From CBDFKU01 sp965248975 (GTDB lineage Bacteria > Chloroflexota > Dehalococcoidia > Lucifugimonadales > JAGWBF01), in NCBI GenBank assembly GCA_965248975.1, contig CBDFKU010000008.1, forward strand, positions 1 through 64,000: 64,000 bases of DNA. The letters are read 5' to 3'. The position numbers and the translations under genes are program-made. Shown here in pieces: positions 35,209 through 43,239 of the stretch (the stretch's first letter is position 1; the number at the start of each line of letters is the position of its first letter). The notes under the pieces are model-generated. The model was given only the letters and a program-made list of their open reading frames with translations, made no database searches and was not told the origin of the DNA.

Positions 35209-37068
35209 GTGGCCGCGGTACCCGTTATTCTCATCGCCGTCTTTTCGTTCCATGCTGGCAGCCAAGGAATTCAGCGCCACACCAAATCTCACCTGACCTC
35301 AGTGGTCACCGTCAAGTCCCAGGAGGTCGAGCGATGGTTACGACCTCTGGAGGCGGCCTCCAGCCTTCTGGCCGGCAGCGCTACGATAACGAAGGACACT
35401 AAACTGCTTCTAAGAGCCGAACCCTTTCCTGAGGCCGTCGCGGCTGGCGCCGACTTGGAACGGCATTTCAAAAACACGATCCAGAGGAACGCCGGCCTGC
35501 GGCGGATCAGCCTCGTTTCCCCGAGTGGGACCCTGTTGCTTGGGTCCACCGACGGTAGCCAGATACACGAACTGACCCTACCGCCACCAGTAGGCCTGGG
35601 GAGCCCCGGGGCCAGCGTCCTTCTTCCCGCGTATCTACCCGGGGACAAAGAACAGCCGGCCATAGTTACGGCCCCGGTGAAGGATGGAAAAAGAACGGTG
35701 GCCTATGCAGTCATCGAAGCCCACACGATTCCTCTATTCGAAACCCTGTCGCCCGATGCCGGTCTCGGCCGTAACGGCAAAATCTATCTGGTCAACGACA
35801 GCGGGGAGCTGCTGACACCGTTCCCGACATACCCCGATCAGTCGACGGTCATGAATCTCGAAGGCGCTATCCCCGAGAGTCCCGAAAGGTCCGGGGGCGG
35901 CCTCATCTACACCGACGTGACCGGTGAGGAAGTAGTGGGAGCCTACACGACCATAGAACCCATGGGATGGAGGGTCGTCGCCGAGGTGCCGGTTTCCGAG
36001 GCGTACGGCGACATACGTCAGATGAGATGGGCCATAGTTGGGGCATCTGGTGCATTCCTTGTGCTGGCGTTGGTAGTGGCATATCTGCTGACCCGCAAAG
36101 TAACGCGACCACTGAGGACTCTGATGGAGGGGGCTGAAATCATCGGCCGCGGCCGTCTGGACCATCGGATCCGGGTCAACAGCAAAGACGAAATCGGAAT
36201 GTTGGCCCAATCCTTCAATACCATGGCCAAGGACCTCAAAGCGAACATCGACGGCAGATTGGAGGAGCGCCGGAAAGCGGAAGCCGAGCTGGAAAAGCAG
36301 AACCGGGAGCTGGAGAAAGCGTCCCAGGCCAAGTCCCAGGTATTGGCGACGGTATCCCACGAGCTGAAGACGCCTCTGACCGGAATAATAGGTTACGTCC
36401 ACGTGATGCTGGGAAAGCAGGACATGGTAGGCCATCTCAACGAAACTCAGGAGAGGTATCTGGACATAGTCCGCCAGTGCTCCAACCGGCTGAACGATCT
36501 TATCGCCGACCTCTTGGACGTATCCAGTATCGAGTCCGATGGCCTTGTGCTGGCGCTGACGGACCTGGATATCGAACGCGAGGTCAGGGACGCTGTCGTG
36601 TCGGTGCAGGAGCAGTTCCACGAGAAGAACTTGCAAGTCGTGCTGGATTTATCTCCCGAGCTACCCGTGGTCAGTGGGGACAGACTCCGGGTTTCGCAAA
36701 TCCTTGGCAATCTGGTCAGCAACGCTTACAAGTATTCCCCCGAGGGAACATCGGTCACGGTGCGCGTGGTCGAAGAAGGGGAGTACGTCCACATCGACGT
36801 GGCGGACCAGGGGATGGGCATTCCCCAGGAAGAGCAGGCCCAGCTCTTCGAGAAGTTCTTCCGTTCCAAAGAGGTTATCAACAGAGGTATAAACGGCACC
36901 GGCCTCGGGCTGTTCGTGGTCAAACACTTGGTCACCGCTCACGGCGGTAGGATCTGGCTGACGAGCGAAGTTGGTAAAGGAACTACCGTTAGCTTCACGC
37001 TACCGAAAGCGGTGGAAACAGCGACCAACCGGGAGGGGTTATTGGTACGGCGCAACGTCGATCGGTAG
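35209..37068 (+). CDS. membrane sensor histidine kinase, 5' end lost at an IS boundary
   Basis: Domains in order: the last part of a first transmembrane helix (AAVPVILIAVFSFH), an extracytoplasmic dCache-type sensor (~220 residues), a second helix (IVGASGAFLVLALVVAYLL), HAMP, a short coiled coil, HisKA with the phospho-acceptor in VSHELKTPLTG, and HATPase_c with NLVSNAYKYSP, DQGMGIPQ and GTGLGLFVVKHL. The IS terminus ends at 35205 and the frame opens directly at its edge with no ribosome binding site, so the native start and part of helix 1 are missing. Expression and insertion may be impaired. The cognate regulator is probably the next gene. Confidence 0.85.
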   Translation: MAAVPVILIAVFSFHAGSQGIQRHTKSHLTSVVTVKSQEVERWLRPLEAASSLLAGSATITKDTKLLLRAEPFPEAVAAGADLERHFKNTIQRNAGLRRISLVSPSGTLLLGSTDGSQIHELTLPPPVGLGSPGASVLLPAYLPGDKEQPAIVTAPVKDGKRTVAYAVIEAHTIPLFETLSPDAGLGRNGKIYLVNDSGELLTPFPTYPDQSTVMNLEGAIPESPERSGGGLIYTDVTGEEVVGAYTTIEPMGWRVVAEVPVSEAYGDIRQMRWAIVGASGAFLVLALVVAYLLTRKVTRPLRTLMEGAEIIGRGRLDHRIRVNSKDEIGMLAQSFNTMAKDLKANIDGRLEERRKAEAELEKQNRELEKASQAKSQVLATVSHELKTPLTGIIGYVHVMLGKQDMVGHLNETQERYLDIVRQCSNRLNDLIADLLDVSSIESDGLVLALTDLDIEREVRDAVVSVQEQFHEKNLQVVLDLSPELPVVSGDRLRVSQILGNLVSNAYKYSPEGTSVTVRVVEEGEYVHIDVADQGMGIPQEEQAQLFEKFFRSKEVINRGINGTGLGLFVVKHLVTAHGGRIWLTSEVGKGTTVSFTLPKAVETATNREGLLVRRNVDR

Positions 37069-37173
37069 CCAGTAGGGAAAGGGGGGAAGGGAAACGCGAC
37101 CCGGATCGTTCATCAGCTTGAAGCGGCGATCCGGGGGACCTCGACCTTACACACTCAAAGAAGGGGGAAGATC

Positions 37174-37551
37174 ATGGCAAAGATCCTTGTGGTAGATGAC
37201 GAGGTGGTAGTCCGAGACCTGCTTGCCGACATCGTGAAGTACGCTGGCCACGAAGCCATCAAAACCGACAACGGAGCGGACGCCTACGAGGCAGCCTGCA
37301 ACGAGCATCCCGAAGTCATCCTTCTGGATGTGATGATGCCGGGCATGAGCGGTATCGAGGTGCTACAGCACCTGAAGGGGAACCCCGAGACCCGGTCCAT
37401 TCCAGTCATCATGGTGACGGCCAAGTCCCAGGAACGGGACGAGATGGACGCGATAAGAAGAGGGGCCTGGGACTACATCACCAAACCCCTGGTACCGAAT
37501 GAGATCGAGGACCGTATACAGATGGCGCTAACACATCTGAGGGTGGGCTAA
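37174..37551 (+). CDS. single-domain response regulator (CheY-like)
   Basis: A 125-residue receiver domain with no output domain. The acidic pair is DDE (residues 8-10), the phospho-acceptor Asp lies in LLDVMMPGMSG, and Thr/Lys of MVTAKS and ITKPL complete the site. It follows the kinase by 105 bases on the same strand with the ribosome binding site AAGGGGGAAG, and probably receives its phosphate from it. Confidence 0.93.
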   Translation: MAKILVVDDEVVVRDLLADIVKYAGHEAIKTDNGADAYEAACNEHPEVILLDVMMPGMSGIEVLQHLKGNPETRSIPVIMVTAKSQERDEMDAIRRGAWDYITKPLVPNEIEDRIQMALTHLRVG

Positions 37552-37603
37552 CCGCTACCCCGAACGCCGCCACCGCGACGACAGCCAGACCACTGTCCGG
37601 TTG

Positions 37604-38560
37604 CTAGCCCCGGTTGGAAGGCGGCCCATCCCAGGGGCCGAAATGTTGGTCCAGCTTGTCGGCAAACTCCTGACGGGTGAAGCTGTACTCCTGCGTACCA
37701 TACGTCCGGATGACATAGTGAGAGCACAGGGTGCCCATCATGGCGGCGCGCTCGAGCGGGTACCCTTCCACCAGGCCCTTGATCAACCCGCCCCGGAAGG
37801 CGTCTCCCGCACCCGTGGGGTCTGTGACGTTTTCCGTCGGTATACTGGGCACCTTGACGACCCCGTCTCGGGAGACGATCTCGCAACCGTGCTCCCCTTT
37901 GGTTGTGATTATGGTCTCTACCTCTTCCAAGATCTGGGCCGTCGATAGCCCCGTGCTGTTTTTTATCAGCTCCAGCTCGTAGTCATTGGAGACCAACATC
38001 CTGGATTGGCGGATGCATTGGGCCAGGTCCGGGCCGTTCCAGGCAGGCAAGGACTGGCCCGGATCGAAGATGACGAATATCCCGAGCTCCCGGCAGGTGC
38101 GGGTGTACTCGGCCATGTCCTGCAGGTTTCCCGGCGCCACTATGGCGATAGTTTTAGCTGGATCGACGGCGCCCAGATCGAAACGTGACGGATGCTTCAT
38201 AGCCCCGGGGTTGAACCCGGTGATCTGGTTATCGGCCATGTCGGTGGTGATGTAGGCGGAAGCGGTGGCCTCCTCCGGTACCGTGACAATATCTTCTGCG
38301 GAAAGGCCGCACTGGTCCAGCCACTCGAAGTACCGGTGGTAGTCTCGCCCGATGGTGGCCAAGATGCGTGGCTGCTCCCCTAGGAGGGACAGGGAATAGG
38401 CGATGTTGCCGGCGGTGCCTCCGAAATTCTCTGTCAGCCCATTGACGGTGAAGCTTACGTTGATCATGTGGATTTTGTCGGGCATGATGTGGTCGGAGAA
38501 GCGCCCGGGGAAATCCATGATTCTGTCGTAGGCCAGGGACCCGGAAACCAGAATTTCCAT
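37604..38560 (-). CDS. PfkB-family carbohydrate/nucleoside kinase
   Basis: A 318-residue ribokinase-superfamily enzyme that phosphorylates a sugar or nucleoside. ENFGGTAGNIAYSLSLLGE is the N-terminal GG switch region, and DPTGAGDAFRGGLIKGL near residue 245 holds the catalytic Asp (GAGD) and the anion hole. The look of the N-terminus (ILVSGSLAYDRIMDFPGRF) is that of bacterial adenosine-kinase-like members. I chose ATG 38560; the frame runs 24 codons further upstream without similarity. Confidence 0.9.
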   Translation of the reverse strand: MEILVSGSLAYDRIMDFPGRFSDHIMPDKIHMINVSFTVNGLTENFGGTAGNIAYSLSLLGEQPRILATIGRDYHRYFEWLDQCGLSAEDIVTVPEEATASAYITTDMADNQITGFNPGAMKHPSRFDLGAVDPAKTIAIVAPGNLQDMAEYTRTCRELGIFVIFDPGQSLPAWNGPDLAQCIRQSRMLVSNDYELELIKNSTGLSTAQILEEVETIITTKGEHGCEIVSRDGVVKVPSIPTENVTDPTGAGDAFRGGLIKGLVEGYPLERAAMMGTLCSHYVIRTYGTQEYSFTRQEFADKLDQHFGPWDGPPSNRG

Positions 38561-38679
38561 CAGCTCGATTCCTCGTTCAGACGTGGGACCATGGGAGTGA
38601 CGCTCATAACGTACGAGAGCCGCCGTGGGCAAGCCTCGGAGCGAATTCGCCGGCCTTTCCCGAGAGACAGCCCCGGCGT

Positions 38680-39363
38680 TTAAGTCTCGGCCATCCTCTC
38701 CAGGCCGCTCAGGTTGGTTATGGTGATCTTCCGGTGGGAGGTGGTCAACAACCCCATCCTTCGGTAGGTCTGCAGGGCTCGGCTCACCGTCTCCCGGCTG
38801 GAACCCACCAGCCGGGATATCTCTTCCTGGCCCATTGGGACCGTCAGCGACTCGGAGGCGCCGCCACTCTCGGGGTAAGTCCGGGCCAGCTCCAGCAGCT
38901 TCTTGGCGACCCTTGTCGGCACGTCGAGGAAGACCATGTCGCCTATCAGCTCGTCCATTGCCCTCAGACGCCGTACCATCAGAACGATGATCTGCAGGGC
39001 CACCTCGCTGTGCTCCTTGACGAAGGAGAGGAAGTCCTCTCGCGATAGGGTCATGGTCTCGGCGGCTTCGGAGGCTACGGCAGTGGCGGACCTGGGGCCT
39101 CCGTCAAGCACCGACATCTCCCCGAAACAATCACCGACGCCAAGGAGGGTGATGTCGTTCTCACGCCCATCAGGTGAGACTATGGATATCTTTATCACGC
39201 CGGAAGCAACGAAGTGGAGCCTATCGCCAGGGTCCTCCTGGTGGAAGATCACCTCTCCCCTTTGGTAGCTGCGGTGCCTCAGCTTGGCGGCCAGAGGCTC
39301 CAGTTCCGACGGCTCGAAGTGGGAGAAGATGGTAATGCCGCTCAGAAAATTCGAGACCTCCAT
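38680..39363 (-). CDS. Crp/Fnr-family transcriptional regulator
   Basis: A 227-residue regulator. The cNMP-binding jelly roll (residues 10-120) has the phosphate-cassette-like GDCFGEMSVLDGGPRSATAVA. The C-terminal winged helix has MGQEEISRLVGSSRETVSRALQTYRRMGL, the Crp recognition helix. No N-terminal Cys cluster is seen, so it is more Crp-like than Fnr-like. A cyclase gene lies nearby (40592-42538), which would fit cAMP sensing, but this is inference. A TATAAT on the minus strand at 39419-39414 may be its -10. Confidence 0.9.
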   Translation of the reverse strand: MEVSNFLSGITIFSHFEPSELEPLAAKLRHRSYQRGEVIFHQEDPGDRLHFVASGVIKISIVSPDGRENDITLLGVGDCFGEMSVLDGGPRSATAVASEAAETMTLSREDFLSFVKEHSEVALQIIVLMVRRLRAMDELIGDMVFLDVPTRVAKKLLELARTYPESGGASESLTVPMGQEEISRLVGSSRETVSRALQTYRRMGLLTTSHRKITITNLSGLERMAET

Positions 39364-39476
39364 GTAGAGTCCTCCTCAGCTTCCAACCGCACCATGAGGG
39401 GGTATGGACATAGATTATAACACCCCATCGATTTCCTGGAAGGATTAGTCCGAAATATGGACGGCCGCCGAACCTG

Positions 39477-40592
39477 CTACCTGGAGACCACCATGAGACG
39501 GACACCATTCGGGTTTGCCAGGAGATCCGCACCATTCGTATCGGCCACGACTGTCTTGCTGCCATCTTGGGAGAACTCAAAGGACAGCGTTGTGGACCCC
39601 GCTTCCGGCACGCGCTTGGCTTTCAAGTTTACCGTGGCGAAGGCAAAGGGCTCATGATCCGCTGAAATGGGGTCTAGGGTGAAGGCGACGAACCGGGCCG
39701 TTCCTCTGCCGCCGTCTATTTCGAGAGCATGGTTTCCCAGGATGGTGGCTACGTGGGCCACGCTCACCTCCAGCACCGCTGGATCAAATCGTATGAAGAG
39801 CTGGGCGCCGATGATGTCCCCAACGCCGTTAGGGTCCAGCACCACGTCATAGTCGACGGTATCGTCGAGTGCCAGGGCCTTGGAAGGCCCAGGGGCCACG
39901 CCCGCCGGCTGCCACTGTATCTGCACGGCTTCCGCGGGCACCCGGGTCGGGGTAGGGTCCGGGTCCCGCGAAGATCCCGGCTGCGGGGTTTCGGTAGGAA
40001 TCGGCGTGGTGGTCTGGACCGGGCTGGGAGTCGGGCTGGGTGTGGGAGGCGGTGTCGAGTCGGGAGGCGGAGGCGGACCCGGGGTGGCGGTGGGCACGGG
40101 AGCTACGCCCGGGACCGGAGTGGGCGTAGAAGTAGGTCTGGGCGTCGACGGCCCGGGAGTCGGGGTAGAGGGCACCTCGCCGGTGGGAACGGTCCCTCGG
40201 GTGGGCTCCGGGGTAGGTGCGGTAGCAGTTGGAGCTGGGGTAGGACCGACCGCAGGTGTTGGAGTAGCGGTCGCGCCCACCGCAAAAGTCGGAGTAGGGG
40301 TAGGCCGGCGCGTGGCCGTTGGAGGAGGAGGCAGCGTGGCTGTCGCGGTCGGACCGGGAAGGATAGAGGGGGTCGCGGTCGGTAAAGAGGTAGAGGTAGG
40401 AGTGACCGTTGGCGTCGTCCCGGTTTCGGGCGTGGATGTCGGCGCCTGTGTCGGTTCCAGGGTGGGCTCCGGCGTCGAGGGTGTCGGGCTGGCGGCCTCC
40501 GAGCAATACAGCGAGGCTCCCATCAGGACCAACGAGCCTAGTATCAGCAGGCGGGGACCGAGCTGGGGTAGCCTAGAGAAACGGAATACCAT
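39477..40592 (-). CDS. secreted Pro/Thr-rich protein with a C-terminal cohesin-like domain
   Basis: A 371-residue exported protein. The signal segment LLILGSLVLMGASLYC has a Cys at its end, but the preceding residues fit a lipobox poorly. About 170 residues of Thr/Pro-rich repeats (TPTPTFAVGATATPTPAVG) form a wall- or surface-spanning stalk. The C-terminal ~135 residues (DDTVDYDVVLDPNGVGDIIGAQLFIRFDPAVLEV ... ATVNLKAKR) look like a cohesin domain, which may bind a dockerin partner. Its ATG overlaps the stop of the cyclase gene (TAATG), so they are translationally coupled. Confidence 0.8.
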   Translation of the reverse strand: MVFRFSRLPQLGPRLLILGSLVLMGASLYCSEAASPTPSTPEPTLEPTQAPTSTPETGTTPTVTPTSTSLPTATPSILPGPTATATLPPPPTATRRPTPTPTFAVGATATPTPAVGPTPAPTATAPTPEPTRGTVPTGEVPSTPTPGPSTPRPTSTPTPVPGVAPVPTATPGPPPPPDSTPPPTPSPTPSPVQTTTPIPTETPQPGSSRDPDPTPTRVPAEAVQIQWQPAGVAPGPSKALALDDTVDYDVVLDPNGVGDIIGAQLFIRFDPAVLEVSVAHVATILGNHALEIDGGRGTARFVAFTLDPISADHEPFAFATVNLKAKRVPEAGSTTLSFEFSQDGSKTVVADTNGADLLANPNGVRLMVVSR

Positions 40593-42538
40593 TATCCCGG
40601 GTTGTCTCGCCAGACGACCTCGTGGACGCGCTCCTCTTCGGTAAAACCCTTGAGGGGCTTCAATCCGTGGTCAACGAACTGCAGGCCCGACGAGCTCCCC
40701 GCCAGCTTGCGGAACAGGTCCGACACCAGTATCTGCTCTCCGGCTGCCTGGTCCATCACCCGAGCTGCCAGGACAACGGCGGTGCCGAAAAAGTCTTCGC
40801 CCTCTTTGATGGTCTCGCCGACGTTTATCCCCATCCGGACCTTCAGCTGCCGGTCGGCCTGGCGTTGATTATACTTACTGAGACTCCTCTGTATGTCCAT
40901 GGCACAGGCGACGGCCTTCCTGGTGCTGGAAAACACGACCATGAACCCATCGCCCATGGCCTTGACCTCGAAGCCGCCGTGGCTGTCCACCTGCTCTCGT
41001 ATGATGCCGTTGTGGACCATTAGCAGCTCCTGGTTCTCCTCGTCCCCAAGCCGGGTCAGCAGCTCGGTCGAACCCTCCAGGTCGGTAAACAGGATACTGA
41101 CCGTTCCCTCCATAGACGCCATCTGGTTGGCCCGGTTGCGCTCGGCCTCCGTCACCGTGGACAGCGCCTCCAGCACTCGATCGGCGGCGACGCCTCCGTC
41201 CCTTGCACCGGTCTCACCCATCAGCTCCTGGAAGGGTAGCCTGGAGGAGGTAAGCAGCTCCAGGATACGATTCGAGGTGCGTGGATCAGACAGCCATCGG
41301 GCAAACAGCTCCCTGTACCGCGTATTGGTCTTGGACAGCCACTGGAGGGCGGGGGCGGCTTCTTTCTGCGGCAGGGATGCGGTGATCATGCTCTCCAGCC
41401 GTTGTCGCTCTTCCTGGCTCTCCATGTCCGAGTTCGCGGCGGTAAGCTCACCGGCGATCCAGCGCAGGATGGTGGTGGAGCCCAGGGCATACCCTTCGTC
41501 CTGTCTGACCGCCAGCCCCCGGTTGACCAGCTTTCCCAGGCCTACCCCGGCGTGAATGTACCAACCCTCCAGGTCGGCCGGCTGCCAGTATTTCAGCGGT
41601 CCTTGGGACTCGTTCTCCAGAATCGCAAGCAGGGCCAGGACGGTCCTCTCGTTTTCCGAGGAGTTCTGCCAGTAGTTCTCCAGGTGAGGGGCGGCAGCCT
41701 CCTTTACCCTTTGCTCCACATAGTAGACACGCCGGGACTCGTCCTCCACCTGGTCGTGTGCCTCGAACAGAAAGTGGAGAGCCATCTGCGCGAAGAAGGG
41801 CACCCGCCCGGAGAGGGCCAGGAGTTGGTCCATCTCGGGCTCTGGAAAAGAGATGCCCGAGTCCGCCAGGTACGTATCCAGCATCTCTGCGATGTCGTCC
41901 CTGGAGAAGGGCTGAAGGTTGATGGTGGCGAAGATATTGAAGAAGGGCGAGCTACGGACCTCTTCAGAGTGGGAGATCTCCACCAGGTCGACCCGGGTGG
42001 AGGTTACCAGGGCCAGATCGTGATGAATCGCCAGGGAGCGAAGCCCGTAGTAGAAATCCGGCCCGAAGTTGGCGTTGTTGCCCAGGTTCTCGAACTCGTC
42101 GATTAGGAGGACGACGCTCAGGTCACGGTCCTCCATACTGTCCAGGGCCTCTGCAAGGTCGTAGGTGTCGATGGATTCGTACTGGCTGACGTCCCGGATC
42201 TCCTTTTTCAGGTCCTCGTTCTCCACCCTGGACGCGATCCGCCTGAGCATGTGCTGGTAGAGGCGGGTGGGGGTGCTGGTGGCGTTGATCATCTCCAGGT
42301 CCAAATACACGAAGAGGTATGATTCGGGATCGAGGCCGTAAGCCTGAACGGTATCGGAGTGGGCTATGTAGTTCAGCAGGGAGGTCTTACCAGACCGGCG
42401 CTCGCCCACTATGGAGCTGCTTTCGAACTCGGCGTTGCGCAGTCGCATGTAGACCTGCTTGACCTCCCGCCGCCTCCCAACGAAGCGCTTCGAGTCGGAT
42501 ATTGGGTTGCCATAGGTGAAAGGATTGACCGCCGCCAC
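40592..42538 (-). CDS. AAA ATPase fused to a class III adenylate/guanylate cyclase
   Basis: A 648-residue protein. The N-terminal ATPase (Orc1/Cdc6-like AAA_16) has GRRREVKQVYMRL, Walker A GERRSGKTS near residue 48, Walker B VVLLIDEFENLG and a sensor region. A helical middle part follows. The C-terminal catalytic domain reads TVSILFTDLEGSTELLTRLG (first metal Asp) and VKAMGDGFMVVF (second metal Asp), with VRMGINVGE later. It should make a cyclic nucleotide in response to a signal read by the ATPase domain. No membrane segment is seen. It is coupled to the cohesin-like protein gene downstream. Confidence 0.88.
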   Translation of the reverse strand: MAAVNPFTYGNPISDSKRFVGRRREVKQVYMRLRNAEFESSSIVGERRSGKTSLLNYIAHSDTVQAYGLDPESYLFVYLDLEMINATSTPTRLYQHMLRRIASRVENEDLKKEIRDVSQYESIDTYDLAEALDSMEDRDLSVVLLIDEFENLGNNANFGPDFYYGLRSLAIHHDLALVTSTRVDLVEISHSEEVRSSPFFNIFATINLQPFSRDDIAEMLDTYLADSGISFPEPEMDQLLALSGRVPFFAQMALHFLFEAHDQVEDESRRVYYVEQRVKEAAAPHLENYWQNSSENERTVLALLAILENESQGPLKYWQPADLEGWYIHAGVGLGKLVNRGLAVRQDEGYALGSTTILRWIAGELTAANSDMESQEERQRLESMITASLPQKEAAPALQWLSKTNTRYRELFARWLSDPRTSNRILELLTSSRLPFQELMGETGARDGGVAADRVLEALSTVTEAERNRANQMASMEGTVSILFTDLEGSTELLTRLGDEENQELLMVHNGIIREQVDSHGGFEVKAMGDGFMVVFSSTRKAVACAMDIQRSLSKYNQRQADRQLKVRMGINVGETIKEGEDFFGTAVVLAARVMDQAAGEQILVSDLFRKLAGSSSGLQFVDHGLKPLKGFTEEERVHEVVWRDNPG

Positions 42539-42933
42539 TGTAACCCTCCCACGTCAAACGCTGCCCATTTTGGGCAGCCGGCCACGACACTACCTCCGGA
42601 CGGATGTCTCTCCGGACGGAAACTGCCAGCCAGGCCGCCCCTGCAGGAGGCCCTTTCCCCAAACTATCCAGACTACATAGCATTCTATCATATATGTCGT
42701 AGCCGGCACGCAAGAGCGGAAACCATGTCTTAACGAGTACACAAGATTGTCACTTTCTGGCCACTTTGGTATACTTGACGCGATATTTCGTCGTCATGAT
42801 GGCGCCGGGGGGAGCTTCGCCGGGCCAATGGTGTCTACTGAGGCTAGGAGACCCGGCCTGGACCTCGACTAGCTACTCAAGCTTTCTTCTCTCGGCGACG
42901 CAGACGGGTCATTTCACGGGGTGGGGGTGAGGC
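42539..42933. other. divergent intergenic region
   Basis: No gene is seen. It separates the cyclase gene (minus) from ylxP (plus) and holds the promoter at 42747-42775. The last 100 bases form the leader of ylxP. Confidence 0.6.
42747..42775 (+). promoter_or_regulatory. strong promoter of the ylxP-helicase operon
   Basis: TTGTCA (42747-42752) and TATACT (42770-42775) with a 17-base spacer. It lies 158 bases upstream of the ylxP start. Confidence 0.7.
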
Positions 42934-43230
42934 GTGCACGTAGGCGTTTGTCGTGCCAGCTTGAGGCTGCCGGGCAACCAGGGCCTGAAGGGGAAACGGC
43001 GAATATCGCAATCCATACTCACCAGGGTTCGGGCCAAGTTCAACGTCTCCATCGCCGAGGTAGAGGACAACGACCTCTGGCAGCGTCTGACCCTCGGCAT
43101 CTCCTGTGTCAGCAACGATAGTCGTCACGCCAACGAGATCCTCTCCAAGGTCCTCCAGTACATCGAGGAGGCGAGGGCCGGAGAGGTAGAGCTTCTGGAC
43201 TACGAGCTGGAGATGGTCTCCGGCATTTAA
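42934..43230 (+). CDS. ylxP: DUF503 (YlxP-like) protein
   Basis: A 98-residue protein of the DUF503 family. VGVCRASLRLPGNQGLKGKR, RVRAKFNVSIAEVEDNDLW, and LGISCVSNDSRHANEILSKV cover the whole domain. YlxP genes usually lie near ribosome-maturation genes, and a role in ribosome assembly has been proposed but not proven. It starts with GTG 42934 and is nine bases upstream of the helicase gene. Confidence 0.9.
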   Translation: MHVGVCRASLRLPGNQGLKGKRRISQSILTRVRAKFNVSIAEVEDNDLWQRLTLGISCVSNDSRHANEILSKVLQYIEEARAGEVELLDYELEMVSGI

Positions 43231-43239
43231 GGACTCCCC

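Noticed and set aside
39880..40644. Gly/Val-rich plus-strand ORF
   Set aside because: It is the antisense of the Pro/Thr-rich stalk of the minus-strand exported protein.
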